This document shows positions 9,001-17,854 of a stretch of 64,000 nt of DNA, in pieces. Below the pieces are notes generated by a model that had not been told where the DNA came from, did no database searches, and saw only the letters and a program-made list of their open reading frames with translations. Position numbers and translations under genes: made by a program. The stretch is from Amphibacillus xylanus NBRC 15112 (lineage in GTDB: Bacteria; Bacillota; Bacilli; Bacillales; Amphibacillaceae): positions 372,001-436,000 of the forward strand of contig NC_018704.1 in the NCBI RefSeq assembly GCF_000307165.1, in the 5' to 3' direction. How positions within the stretch are numbered: the first letter of the stretch is position 1; the number at the start of each line of letters is the position of its first letter.

Positions 9001-10296
9001 ATGCGTAAGAGAATTGGGTTTATCTTAGCGTTGTTGGCAGTCTTCGTTTTAGTATTGTCGGGTTGTGCGTCAGATTCAGTTGATAACCGATCTTCTAGCT
9101 CTAAAGATTCAGTAGATGTTAATGTTTTTCAGTTTAAAGTAGAATTTAAAGATCAATTTGAGGAATTAGTAGAATTGTATATGAAAGAGAACGAACATGT
9201 GAATTTATCAGTCCAAACTGTTGGAGGGGGAAGTGATTATGCTGCTTCACTAAAAGCAGAAATGGCCTCTGGAAATGAACCGGTAATATTTAATATTGGT
9301 GGGCCAACAGAGTTAAATGAGTATCGCGATTATCTAGCCGACTTATCTGATACTCAGGCTGCTTCCTTAGCGCTGGATGGGACTTTAAATGGTATTGAAG
9401 AAGGTGGAGAAATCTTAGGGTTACCGTTCGCGCTTGAAGGTTATGGATTAATTTATAATAAAGAAATTTTTGATCAAGCAGGTGTTGATCCAAATACGTT
9501 AACGAGTTTTGCTGCATTAGAAGCTGCATTTGCAAAAATTGATGAGCAGAAAGAAGCACTGGGCCTTGAAGCTGTAGTCGCCTTCCCGGCATCGGAGCTA
9601 TGGGTAATGGGAAATCACTTAGCTAACCATTACATTGCGCCTGAGTTTAATAGTGATATTATTGGTGCGTTTGAATCGGAAACAATTAATTTCACATATA
9701 GTGATCAGATGAAGAAAATGCTAGATTTACAAAGTCAATATTCTGTTCAACCTGTTCTCAGTCTAGATTATTCAATGCAAGTGGAGCAACTATTTTCAAC
9801 AGGGAAGGTTGCTGTTATTCAACAGGGTAACTGGATTTATCCAACGGTGGAACAGATGGATAAAGATTTTGCTGAAAATGGAATTGGTTTAATACCAATG
9901 CCTTTTGATGGTGAATTCTCAGATCACTTACCAGTTGGTGTCCCGCAATATTGGGTCGTTAATAAAAATGCATCAGATGAACAAGTTAAAGCGGCTAAAG
10001 ACTTCTTAGATTGGATGTATACATCAGATCAAGGAAAAGATTTTGTCTTAGATAAGTTTAAATTTATTCCTGCTTATGATGGTTACGATGCAGATCGGAT
10101 AGCAGATCCATTATCGAAAACAGTGTATCAATATTCATTAGATGAGAAAACGATTGGCTGGACGTTTATGGCAACTCCTGTCGGTTGGAATGAAGACATC
10201 TTGGCAACAGAATTCCAAAAATATTTAGTTGGTGAAGTGACATGGGAAGAAGTGCTATCAACGTCGAAACAAGAATGGGAGAATGCTAGGAAGTAA
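9001..10296 (+). CDS. Sugar ABC transporter substrate-binding lipoprotein (CUT1)
   Basis: A 431-aa extracellular solute-binding protein of family 1, lipid-anchored outside the membrane. It has a basic start (MRKRIGF), a hydrophobic stretch and the lipobox LSGC with Cys22. The mature domain shows family patterns such as EVTWEEVL and a periplasmic-binding fold of about 400 residues. AAAAAGGAG precedes ATG 9001. It leads a three-gene uptake operon with two permeases, with a hairpin (10306-10343) after it that likely makes it more abundant than them. The ligand is unknown; the neighbouring dehydrogenases and ThuA suggest a glucoside or disaccharide. Confidence 0.9.
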   Translation: MRKRIGFILALLAVFVLVLSGCASDSVDNRSSSSKDSVDVNVFQFKVEFKDQFEELVELYMKENEHVNLSVQTVGGGSDYAASLKAEMASGNEPVIFNIGGPTELNEYRDYLADLSDTQAASLALDGTLNGIEEGGEILGLPFALEGYGLIYNKEIFDQAGVDPNTLTSFAALEAAFAKIDEQKEALGLEAVVAFPASELWVMGNHLANHYIAPEFNSDIIGAFESETINFTYSDQMKKMLDLQSQYSVQPVLSLDYSMQVEQLFSTGKVAVIQQGNWIYPTVEQMDKDFAENGIGLIPMPFDGEFSDHLPVGVPQYWVVNKNASDEQVKAAKDFLDWMYTSDQGKDFVLDKFKFIPAYDGYDADRIADPLSKTVYQYSLDEKTIGWTFMATPVGWNEDILATEFQKYLVGEVTWEEVLSTSKQEWENARK

Positions 10297-10305
10297 CGGG
10301 ATGAT

Positions 10306-10343
10306 AAGCGACTAACAGGACAATAGGTGATCGTTAGTCGCTT
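10306..10343 (+). other. Intercistronic hairpin after the binding protein
   Basis: AAGCGACTAAC (10306-10316) and GTTAGTCGCTT (10333-10343) form a perfect 11-bp stem, 16-nt loop, with no strong T-run. Such hairpins in sugar ABC operons stabilise upstream mRNA or cause partial termination. Confidence 0.7.
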
Positions 10344-10416
10344 TACTAATCCATGGTGAAATCCTACTAAAATAAAAGACAACTAACTTGGATTTAGTGA
10401 CGAGGGGGCTTTGTCA

Positions 10417-11277
10417 ATGAATAACCGAAATCTTTCTTTTTGGCTCTTTATTACACCAGCTTTATTCGCCTTAACGACTGTAGTCTTTTTTCCGTTCCTC
10501 TATGGCTTTATTTATACCTTTACTGACTGGAATGGACTAAGTGCAACAACTTTTTTAGGACTGGAAAATTACTTAGCAATATTTAGTGATCAACGATTTA
10601 TTGATTCGTTAATCTTTACAATTAAATTTGCAGTGACTTCAATTGTCATTGTTAATGTAGTTGGCCTTTCGTTAGCTGTTCTAGTGACACAAAAACTAAA
10701 AATTAGTAATGGCTTAAGAACAGTGTTCTTTATGCCCAATTTAATTGGTGGTTTAATTTTGGGCTTTATTTGGCAGTTTATCTTCATTAGTGGATTTGAT
10801 GCAGTTGGAAAACTCCTAAATCTTAATTTTCTACAAGGATGGTTATCAACAGCTGAGACTGGCTTTTGGGGCTTAGTGATTTTAAATGTTTGGCAATACG
10901 CCGGATATATCATGATTATCTATATTTCATATTTACAAGGAATACCGCAGGAGCTAATTGAAGCTGCTGAAATCGATGGTGCAAATGGATTTCAACGCTT
11001 TTGGCGAGTTAAGTTTCCGTTAGTCGCTCCGGCATTTACGATTAGTCTTTTCTTAACTTTGTCAAATGCATTTAAACTTTATGATCAAAACTTAGCGTTG
11101 ACTAATGGGGGACCGTACGGATCAACAGAAATGCTAGCTATGGAAATTTATAATACCGCTTTTAGTCGTTATGATATGGCTTATGCACAAGCAAAAGCAG
11201 TTATCTTCTTTATTCTGGTTGCTATTGTGGCATTAACACAAGTATATCTCAATAAGAAGCGTGAGGTGGAATTATAA
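10417..11277 (+). CDS. Sugar ABC transporter permease, MalF-like
   Basis: A 286-aa inner-membrane subunit with about six transmembrane helices. The EAA loop that docks on the ATPase is visible as EAAEIDGANGFQRFWRVKFP near residue 190. ATG 10417 is chosen because GAGGGGG lies 8 nt upstream; a TTG at 10411 is too close. Its stop overlaps the start of the next permease by 1 nt. It works as a heterodimer with that MalG-like subunit and the binding protein at 9001. Confidence 0.92.
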   Translation: MNNRNLSFWLFITPALFALTTVVFFPFLYGFIYTFTDWNGLSATTFLGLENYLAIFSDQRFIDSLIFTIKFAVTSIVIVNVVGLSLAVLVTQKLKISNGLRTVFFMPNLIGGLILGFIWQFIFISGFDAVGKLLNLNFLQGWLSTAETGFWGLVILNVWQYAGYIMIIYISYLQGIPQELIEAAEIDGANGFQRFWRVKFPLVAPAFTISLFLTLSNAFKLYDQNLALTNGGPYGSTEMLAMEIYNTAFSRYDMAYAQAKAVIFFILVAIVALTQVYLNKKREVEL

Positions 11278-12098
11278 TGACTAGCAATAAGCTTCGAACA
11301 AAAATATTATTGACGATAACTAGTTCGGCTTTAGCTCTAATTTGGTTGTCACCATTTTATTTAATGATAGTAAATGCATTTAAGTCAAAGTTTGATATTT
11401 TTTCAAGTGTTTTGAGCTTACCAAGTGAGTGGCAGTTTGAAAACTTTATCCAGGCGTTTAATGATTTGGATTTTTTAAATTCATTAGCTAACTCATTTAT
11501 TGTAACTTTCTTAAGCATCTTGATTATTATCGTCTTTTCATCAATGGCGGCTTACGCTCTAGCGAGAAATAAAAGCAGATTAAGTGGTGTGATATTTTTA
11601 GTGTTTGTTGCGGCGATGTTAATTCCGTTTCAATCAGTTATGATTCCACTCATTTCAATTTTTGGCCAGTTAGATATGTTAAATACATCTGGTTTAATTT
11701 ATATGTACTTAGGCTTTGGGTCAAGCTTATCAATATTTCTCTATCATGGTGCAGTCAAGGGGATCCCTGCTTCACTAGATGAGGCAGCGATGATTGATGG
11801 TGCTTCGCGTTGGCAAATTTTCTGGCGAATTATTTTCCCAATGTTAAAGCCAGTTACGGTAACAGTCATGATCTTAAATGTTATCTGGATTTGGAATGAC
11901 TACTTATTACCATCCCTGGTTTTAAGTCAAAGGTATGCCACTATTCCGTTAAGGATGTTCTTCTTCTTCGGTCAATATACAAAGCAATGGCATTTAGCTC
12001 TAGCTGGTTTGACATTAGCGATAATCCCAGTCATCATACTATATTTCTTTGCCCAAAAAGAGATTATTGAAGGAGTAGCTGAGGGCGCTGTGAAGTAG
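11277..12098 (+). CDS. Sugar ABC transporter permease, MalG-like
   Basis: A 273-aa inner-membrane subunit with about six helices. The EAA loop reads DEAAMIDGASRWQIFWRIIFP near residue 170. Its ATG overlaps the preceding TAA by 1 nt (TAATG), showing translational coupling. No ATPase gene is in this operon or elsewhere in the locus, so it probably uses a shared MsmX/MalK-type ATPase encoded elsewhere, as is common in Bacillota CUT1 systems. A terminator follows immediately. Confidence 0.92.
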   Translation: MTSNKLRTKILLTITSSALALIWLSPFYLMIVNAFKSKFDIFSSVLSLPSEWQFENFIQAFNDLDFLNSLANSFIVTFLSILIIIVFSSMAAYALARNKSRLSGVIFLVFVAAMLIPFQSVMIPLISIFGQLDMLNTSGLIYMYLGFGSSLSIFLYHGAVKGIPASLDEAAMIDGASRWQIFWRIIFPMLKPVTVTVMILNVIWIWNDYLLPSLVLSQRYATIPLRMFFFFGQYTKQWHLALAGLTLAIIPVIILYFFAQKEIIEGVAEGAVK

Positions 12099-12109
12099 CG
12101 AAATAATAT

Positions 12110-12137
12110 AAAGGCCCGACATTTGAGTCAGGCCTTT
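12110..12137. terminator. Terminator between convergent transporter and AraC genes
   Basis: AAAGGCC-C-GAC and GTC-A-GGCCTTT form a stem with a short loop and A/T tracts on both sides. It can serve the permease operon (+) and the AraC-type gene (-). Confidence 0.75.
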
Positions 12138-12152
12138 AATCGTTCTATATAG

Positions 12153-12920
12153 TTATCTTAATGTTTGTCTGTATTTACCTGGGGGTGTGCCGTACATTTT
12201 CTTAAAGACACGGTGGAAATATGGGTAATTACCAAAACCACAGTTTTCAGCAATATGATCGAGTGTTAGATTTGTATATTTCATTTGGTTTAGAGCGGCA
12301 GTTAGGCGGATGTCTTGAGCATATTCAATCATCGTTTTTCCTGTATGTTCTTTAAAAAGGTGAACAGATCTTGAGACACTTAAATCAACACTTTTGGCAA
12401 CATCCTCAACCTTAAATGTTTCAAGCGCGTGTTCTTCAATATAACGCATCATTTCAGTAACAACATATGGACGTTCAACTGCAGAACGAGCAACCGTTTC
12501 TTGTTGAATTAACAAGCAAATTATTTTGAAAAAGTACTTAATTAACGCTTGGTTTTGCTCTGTTTTTGGTCGTCTCGTTTCTGTTGAAAGGAAGTTCCAT
12601 AGCGTGGTAATTTGTTTAACTTCACTAATTTTTACGTGAAATGGCTGATTTAGTTCATTCCACCATTGTTCAATCCAGTTCCCTTTAGCAAACAGGTGGA
12701 AATCGCCACTAGGAGTACTAGGATCTATTTCTAACTGATAATAGCTTCCTGGTGGGACGAGAATGATGTCGCCATATTCAAGAGGATAATGCTGATCTTC
12801 AATTTTTGATTTCGCAAATCCTTCTGTTTGTAGTCTTAATAAAAACGAGTCATAACCTGTTTCTCTAGTTTCTTCATATCCTTGTAAGTGATAAGAAAAA
12901 CCACAGTGCCCGATCCACAT
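12153..12920 (-). CDS. AraC-family transcriptional regulator
   Basis: A 255-aa regulator with an N-terminal cupin-like sensing domain (YGDIILVPPGSYYQLE around residues 50-65) and a C-terminal double helix-turn-helix (about 155-255: TFKVEDVAKSVDLSVSRSVHLFK; LTLDHIAENCGFGNYPYFHRVF; YGTPPGKYR). AAAGGGG lies about 6 nt before the ATG. It sits between the transporter operon and the divergent dehydrogenase/ThuA operon at 13065 and is the obvious candidate to control both in response to a sugar-derived ligand. Confidence 0.9.
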   Translation of the reverse strand: MWIGHCGFSYHLQGYEETRETGYDSFLLRLQTEGFAKSKIEDQHYPLEYGDIILVPPGSYYQLEIDPSTPSGDFHLFAKGNWIEQWWNELNQPFHVKISEVKQITTLWNFLSTETRRPKTEQNQALIKYFFKIICLLIQQETVARSAVERPYVVTEMMRYIEEHALETFKVEDVAKSVDLSVSRSVHLFKEHTGKTMIEYAQDIRLTAALNQMKYTNLTLDHIAENCGFGNYPYFHRVFKKMYGTPPGKYRQTLR

Positions 12921-13064
12921 TTTAAAACCCCTTTAGCAAAATAGTATATGTTTTTATAAAATCATCTATATAAATTTTGTTGATATATCATTATTATATA
13001 AGTGTATAAAAAATCTATCAATCAAATTGTTTATTTATAAGCGTAAATATAAGGGGTGAGTCAA

Positions 13065-14108
13065 ATGACACAATTAAGAGTAGGAATTATTGGCTGCGGA
13101 AATGTATTTCCAATGCATGCAGCTTCTGTCGTAGCACGTGAAGATGCAGAATTGGTAGCAGTTTGTGATATAAAGAAAGATCGTGCTGATCAAAAGGCTG
13201 AACTATATCAATGTCGAGCATACTATGACTATTTAGAAATGTTTGCTCAGGAAAATCTAGATGTGATTCATATTTGTTTACCGCATCATCTTCATGCACC
13301 TGTTGCGATTGAAGCGGCTAAGCATAAGATTCATGTGATGACTGAAAAGCCAATGGCAATTCATTATCAGGATGCTGTTGATATGATTGACGCTGCTAAG
13401 GAAGCAGGCGTCACTTTGGGGGTTATCTTCCAAAATCGATACAATCCAGGTTCACGATTAATTAAACGCATGCTTGAAAATGGTGAATTAGGGGCAATTA
13501 AGTCTGGTAAGCTCTCGGTAACTTGGGATCGTTCAGATCAGTATTACTTACAAAGCGATTGGAAAGGAACTTGGGATAAAGAAGGCGGTGGTGTCGTCAT
13601 TGACCAGGCCATTCACACATTAGATTTAATGCGCTGGTTTGTCGATAGTGATTTAAAATATGTTGATGCCTCAATTAGTAATCGAGCACATGAAATTATT
13701 GAGGTTGAAGATGCGGCGGAAGGTGTTATCGCGTATCAAAATGGTGTAGTTACAGCATTCCACGCGATTAACTATTATACGTATGATGCGCCAGTTGAAA
13801 TAGAGTTACATTGTGAAAATGGTATTGCTAAAATGCTTGCTGATCAAGCAACCGTTACTTTAAATAATGGCCAAACGTTTATTGCTGATAATAATCCATT
13901 AGAAACATTTACTTATGAAGACGGTGTGAAGGGTTATTGGGGCGTAAGTCATGTTAAACAGATTAATAACTTCTATGATACGTTGAGTGGAAAAGCAGTA
14001 TTAGATATACCAGCAGAAGAAGCATTAAAGACACAACAAATGATTAATGCGATTTATCAATCAGGTAAAGAAAAGCGTAGAATCAATTTCAATAGAGAGA
14101 GTGATTAA
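13065..14108 (+). CDS. Gfo/Idh/MocA-family sugar dehydrogenase (first)
   Basis: A 347-aa NAD(P)-dependent oxidoreductase. The Rossmann motif [13 protein letters not shown] is at residues 7-19; EKPMA near residue 94 carries the family's catalytic Lys; [19 protein letters not shown] near 177 carries the usual His region. ATG 13065 is chosen: AAGGGGTGAG lies just upstream, and a GTG at 13056 overlaps that site. First gene of a four-gene operon with ThuA, a second family member and an isomerase. In ThuA/ThuB systems such an enzyme makes or reduces 3-keto sugars; that role is inferred. Confidence 0.9.
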   Translation: MTQLRVGIIGCGNVFPMHAASVVAREDAELVAVCDIKKDRADQKAELYQCRAYYDYLEMFAQENLDVIHICLPHHLHAPVAIEAAKHKIHVMTEKPMAIHYQDAVDMIDAAKEAGVTLGVIFQNRYNPGSRLIKRMLENGELGAIKSGKLSVTWDRSDQYYLQSDWKGTWDKEGGGVVIDQAIHTLDLMRWFVDSDLKYVDASISNRAHEIIEVEDAAEGVIAYQNGVVTAFHAINYYTYDAPVEIELHCENGIAKMLADQATVTLNNGQTFIADNNPLETFTYEDGVKGYWGVSHVKQINNFYDTLSGKAVLDIPAEEALKTQQMINAIYQSGKEKRRINFNRESD

Positions 14109-14110
14109 GC

Positions 14111-14842
14111 ATGAATATAGTCGTTTGGAATGAGAATCGTCACGAAAAATTAAATCCTAGAGTAGCTGAAATTTATCCAAAAGGCATTCATGGTGCGATT
14201 GCTGATTTTTTAAGTTATGCCGGTCATACAGTAACGACAGCAACTTTAGATGAACCAGATCATGGCTTGACAGATCAAGTCCTCAAAGAAGCGGACGTCC
14301 TGATTTGGTGGGGACATCTTGCGCACGATGAAGTCAAACAAGAAATAGTTGATAAAGTTCACCAACGTGTTTTAGATGGAATGGGCTTAATCGTTTTACA
14401 CTCTGGTCATTTTTCAAAAATATTCAAGCAACTAATGGGAACCGGCTGTGATTTAAAATGGCGTGAAGTCGGCGAACGTGAACGTTTATGGGTAATTGAC
14501 CCGACACATCCAATTGTATCTGGACTTGATTCATATTTTGAACTTGAACAAGAAGAAATGTATGGTGAGCATTTTGATGTGCCAGTTCCAGATGAATTAA
14601 TTTTTGTTAGTTGGTTTGAAGGTGGAGAAGTCTTCAGAAGCGGTGTAACGTATCGACGAGGAAACGGAAAGATCTTCTATTTCCGACCAGGTCATGAAAC
14701 ATATCCAACATATCATAATGAAAATATTCAAAAAGTAATTAAAAACGCAGTCAATTGGGTTGTGTCATCAAAAGGACCTCAGCATCAATATGGCCAAGCT
14801 GAACCACTTGAAAATATCGTGAAAAAGGAGTCATTATCATGA
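14111..14842 (+). CDS. ThuA-like trehalose-utilization family protein
   Basis: A 243-aa protein of the ThuA family, a glutamine-amidotransferase-like flavodoxin fold without amidotransferase function. Seen: [27 protein letters not shown] near residue 63, [14 protein letters not shown] near 95, and [18 protein letters not shown] near 190. ThuA is needed for trehalose/sucrose catabolism through 3-keto-disaccharides in rhizobia, with its molecular function still debated. It starts 2 nt after the first dehydrogenase and overlaps the second by 4 nt, so the three are translationally linked. Confidence 0.85.
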   Translation: MNIVVWNENRHEKLNPRVAEIYPKGIHGAIADFLSYAGHTVTTATLDEPDHGLTDQVLKEADVLIWWGHLAHDEVKQEIVDKVHQRVLDGMGLIVLHSGHFSKIFKQLMGTGCDLKWREVGERERLWVIDPTHPIVSGLDSYFELEQEEMYGEHFDVPVPDELIFVSWFEGGEVFRSGVTYRRGNGKIFYFRPGHETYPTYHNENIQKVIKNAVNWVVSSKGPQHQYGQAEPLENIVKKESLS

Positions 14843-15870
14843 AAAAGTATCGTGTAGCTGTTATCGGAGTAGGAAGTATTGCAAGAATGCGTCATTTACC
14901 TGAGTATCAGGCAAATCCGCATGTTGAGATTGTGGCTGTCTGTGATATTGTACCTGAGCGTGTAGAAGAAACTGCAGCTCAATATGGTGCAAAAGCATTT
15001 ACAGATTATCAAGAATTACTTGATCAAGTTAAACCTGACATTGTTAGTGTTTGTTTACCAAACTATCTACACGCACCTGTATCAATCGCTGCATTAGAAG
15101 CAGGAGCGCACGTTCTTTGTGAAAAGCCTATGGCGACATCAGCTGAAGAAGGTGAAGCAATGATTAAGGCAGCAAAGGAAAATAATCGTAAATTAATGAT
15201 CGCACATAACCAACGCTTTGTAGCTTCACACCAGAAAGCAAAAGATTTAATTGAAGCTGGAGAATTAGGTAAGATTTATAGTTTTAGAACAGCATTTGGT
15301 CATGGTGGTCCAGAAGGATGGAGCATTGATGGTAAAGATAGCTGGTTCTTTAAAAAGGATCAAGCATTTATCGGTGCAATGGGTGATTTAGGCGTCCATA
15401 AATCAGACTTAATTCGTTATATATTAGGTGAAGAATTTACTGAAGTAGCAGCAATTGTTGAAGGGAATGCAAAGACTGACTCAGACGTTGATGATAATGC
15501 CGTTTGTTTACTAAGAAGTGAGTCAGGTATCATTGGAACGTTAACTGCTAGCTGGGCTTACAATTCAAGTGAAGACAACTCAACAGTTATCTATGGTGAG
15601 AAAGCAACACTACGTCTTGAAGATGACCCAGATTATAGTCTAATTGCAAGCTATACAAACGGACAAACTGTTAAATATGAGTTAGGCCAAATTCAATCTA
15701 ATGACGCTGGTGGACAGACGACTTCTCACGTGATTGATCACTTTATCGAATCAATTCAAGCAGATCGTGATCCACTCATTACAGGTGAGGAAGGACTAAA
15801 ATCATTAAATATTATTCTAGCAGCTTTAGAATCTAGTGAGACAGGCAAGAGAATAAAAATTAAACAGTAA
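14839..15870 (+). CDS. Gfo/Idh/MocA-family sugar dehydrogenase (second)
   Basis: A 343-aa NAD(P)-dependent oxidoreductase. The Rossmann motif [14 protein letters not shown] is at the N-terminus; CEKPMAT near residue 95 has the catalytic Lys; [16 protein letters not shown] near 178 provides the His motif. Its ATG overlaps the ThuA stop (ATGA). It is clearly diverged from the enzyme at 13065, so it is not a recent duplicate; the two could oxidise and re-reduce the same sugar at different stages. The following isomerase starts 22 nt downstream. Confidence 0.9.
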   Translation: MKKYRVAVIGVGSIARMRHLPEYQANPHVEIVAVCDIVPERVEETAAQYGAKAFTDYQELLDQVKPDIVSVCLPNYLHAPVSIAALEAGAHVLCEKPMATSAEEGEAMIKAAKENNRKLMIAHNQRFVASHQKAKDLIEAGELGKIYSFRTAFGHGGPEGWSIDGKDSWFFKKDQAFIGAMGDLGVHKSDLIRYILGEEFTEVAAIVEGNAKTDSDVDDNAVCLLRSESGIIGTLTASWAYNSSEDNSTVIYGEKATLRLEDDPDYSLIASYTNGQTVKYELGQIQSNDAGGQTTSHVIDHFIESIQADRDPLITGEEGLKSLNIILAALESSETGKRIKIKQ

Positions 15871-15892
15871 AATCATAAAGGAGGATATTTCA

Positions 15893-16861
15893 ATGAAATT
15901 AGGTGTTTTTACCGTTCTATTTGGAGAAAAATCATTTGAAGAAATGCTTGATTATGTAAGTGATGCAGGACTAGAAGCAATTGAAATTGGGACAGGGGGT
16001 AACCCAGGTGATGCACACGCTAAGCTTGATCAACTATTAGCTAGTGAATCTGAACGTGAAGCGTATTTAGCTAAAGTTAAGGAACGTGGTTTGACGATCA
16101 GTGCATTCAGTTGTCATGATAACCCGATTTCACCGGATAAAGAATATGCTCGTAGATCAGATGAAGTTTTACGTAAAACAATTAAATTAGCTGGCCTTAT
16201 GGGTGTTCCAGTTGTTAATACATTCTCTGGTACGGCAGGAGATAGTGAAAATGCTAAATATCCAAACTGGCCTGTCACACCATGGCCAAACGAATATAGT
16301 GATATTTTGAAGTGGCAATGGGAAGAAAAACTCATTCCTTACTGGAAAGAAATCAACCAACTAGCTGAAGAAAATAATGTGAAGATTGGGATTGAGCTAC
16401 ATGCAGGATTCCTCGTTCATACACCGTATACGATGTTAAAATTACGTGAAGCAACTGGACCGGCAATTGGAGCGAACCTTGATCCAAGTCACCTTTGGTG
16501 GCAAGGAATTGATCCTGTAGCTGCAATTAAAATTTTAGGAAAGGCAGGCGCGATTCATCACTTCCATGCTAAAGATACGTATATTGATCAAGATAATGTT
16601 AATATGTATGGCTTAACTGATATGCAACCGTACGATCATGTTCAGACACGTGCATGGACGTTCCGCTCAGTTGGATATGGTCACAGTATGCAAGTTTGGA
16701 CTGACATTGTTAGCGCATTAAGAACTTATGGTTATGATTATGTTATTAGTATTGAGCATGAGGATCCGATCATGTCAGTTGAAGAAGGCTTCAAGAAAGC
16801 TGTTCAAAATTTAAAGAGTATTAATATTTCAGAAAAAGCCGCTGATATGTGGTGGGTTTAA
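15893..16861 (+). CDS. Sugar phosphate isomerase/epimerase (xylose isomerase-like TIM barrel)
   Basis: A 322-aa AP-endonuclease-2/xylose-isomerase-like barrel. Metal and substrate motifs: GIELHAGFLVHTP near residue 165, ANLDPSHLWWQGIDP near 198, HHFHAKDTYID near 223, and SIEHEDPIMS near 283. AAAGGAGG lies just before the ATG. Last gene of the dehydrogenase-ThuA operon, ended by the hairpin at 16915. Members in similar settings epimerise or cleave keto-sugars; a 3-keto-glycoside lyase or epimerase role fits but is inference. Confidence 0.88.
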   Translation: MKLGVFTVLFGEKSFEEMLDYVSDAGLEAIEIGTGGNPGDAHAKLDQLLASESEREAYLAKVKERGLTISAFSCHDNPISPDKEYARRSDEVLRKTIKLAGLMGVPVVNTFSGTAGDSENAKYPNWPVTPWPNEYSDILKWQWEEKLIPYWKEINQLAEENNVKIGIELHAGFLVHTPYTMLKLREATGPAIGANLDPSHLWWQGIDPVAAIKILGKAGAIHHFHAKDTYIDQDNVNMYGLTDMQPYDHVQTRAWTFRSVGYGHSMQVWTDIVSALRTYGYDYVISIEHEDPIMSVEEGFKKAVQNLKSINISEKAADMWWV

Positions 16862-16914
16862 AGTAATAAAAAGTGATCTAAAGTAAAAAGATCATATGGA
16901 TCATAACTTTAACA

Positions 16915-16960
16915 GAAAAGACTTTCATCAGAACAAAATTGATGAAAGTCTTTTCTTTTT
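16915..16960. terminator. Terminator between the isomerase and LOV-STAS genes
   Basis: GAAAAGACTTTCATCA (16915-16930) and TGATGAAAGTCTTTTC (16940-16955) form a perfect 16-bp stem with a 9-nt loop, followed by T5. A-rich flank on the other side makes it bidirectional. Confidence 0.9.
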
Positions 16961-17720
16961 AAGATAGGGCCTTAATGGCATCTTGAATCGTTAAGTAAGT
17001 TTTTAAGCCGATGAGTTGATGCGTAAAATGACGTGCTTTTAATGCGAGATCAGGTCTCACACCAGTAATCACTAATTGTGTGCCGATAATTTGAGTGAGA
17101 TCTTGCAGTTTTAAAAATGAATCGACAACTTCTGGTTCAATATTAAGTAGGCCGGATAAATCTAATATGAGGTAATCATTTTTATTTAAAGATAGAAAGT
17201 TTGAAATTTTCTCTGTCAATAATTCAAAGCGTCTCTGGCTAATTTTGCCTATCAATGGCAAGGCAACGATATGGTCGTCAATTGGCACAATTGGCGTTGA
17301 TAGCTCCTCAAGTTCAGTTAGTGCCTCTTGTAACAGCTTTTCCTTTCGCTTTGTCTCTGTAATGTCTTTTTGAACACCGACGTAATACAATTTCCCATCA
17401 ACCCACATTGGATCAATCGTGAGCTTATTCCAAAACCCCTCACCGTTTTTCTTGTAATTATAAATTTCAACTGTAATTGACTGTTCTGCTTTAATTGCTT
17501 GCTTTAAGGTATTGATTACTTTAGGATCAGTTTCTTCTCCTTGAAGTAGTCGACCATTTTTTCCGATTACTTCGTCAATCTCATAACCAGTCAAATTAGC
17601 ATAACCTTTATTCGCAAATATGATTGGATGATGATCTTGGTTCGGATCTGTTATAATAAGACCAACATTTGTATGATTAAGTGCTTCTCTAAAAAATGCA
17701 TCATTTAATTGTGTCACCAT
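16959..17720 (-). CDS. ytvA: YtvA-like LOV-STAS protein without the photoactive cysteine
   Basis: A 253-aa homologue of the B. subtilis blue-light receptor YtvA, which activates the general stress response through the stressosome. The N-terminal LOV/PAS domain (about 10-125) has VGLIITDPNQDHHPIIFAN, the signature GKNGRLLQG and YNYKKNGEGFWN. The C-terminal STAS domain (about 145-250) has DYLILDLSGL and TQLVITGVRPDLA. The canonical LOV signature is GKNCRFLQG: here the adduct-forming Cys is Gly56 (GGT, 17553-17555). Predicted FMN contacts Asn88, Asn98 and Gln117 keep the +32, +42 and +61 spacing of YtvA. ATG 17720 follows AAGGAG by 11 nt. Confidence 0.88.
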   Translation of the reverse strand: MVTQLNDAFFREALNHTNVGLIITDPNQDHHPIIFANKGYANLTGYEIDEVIGKNGRLLQGEETDPKVINTLKQAIKAEQSITVEIYNYKKNGEGFWNKLTIDPMWVDGKLYYVGVQKDITETKRKEKLLQEALTELEELSTPIVPIDDHIVALPLIGKISQRRFELLTEKISNFLSLNKNDYLILDLSGLLNIEPEVVDSFLKLQDLTQIIGTQLVITGVRPDLALKARHFTHQLIGLKTYLTIQDAIKALS

Positions 17721-17854
17721 TGAATATATCACTCCTTAAATAATCAATAATAAGTTTTAGACTGTAAGTGATTGAGGAACACTCTAAATCAATTGTTCTC
17801 TTGAAATCTCTAATATATAATAATACACATCGTAATGATAAGGGAGATAATTAT

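Noticed and set aside
17543-17570. Possibility that the LOV Cys-to-Gly change reflects a frameshift or pseudogene
   Set aside because: The frame, flanking motif residues and FMN-contact spacing are all intact; it is a clean substitution.
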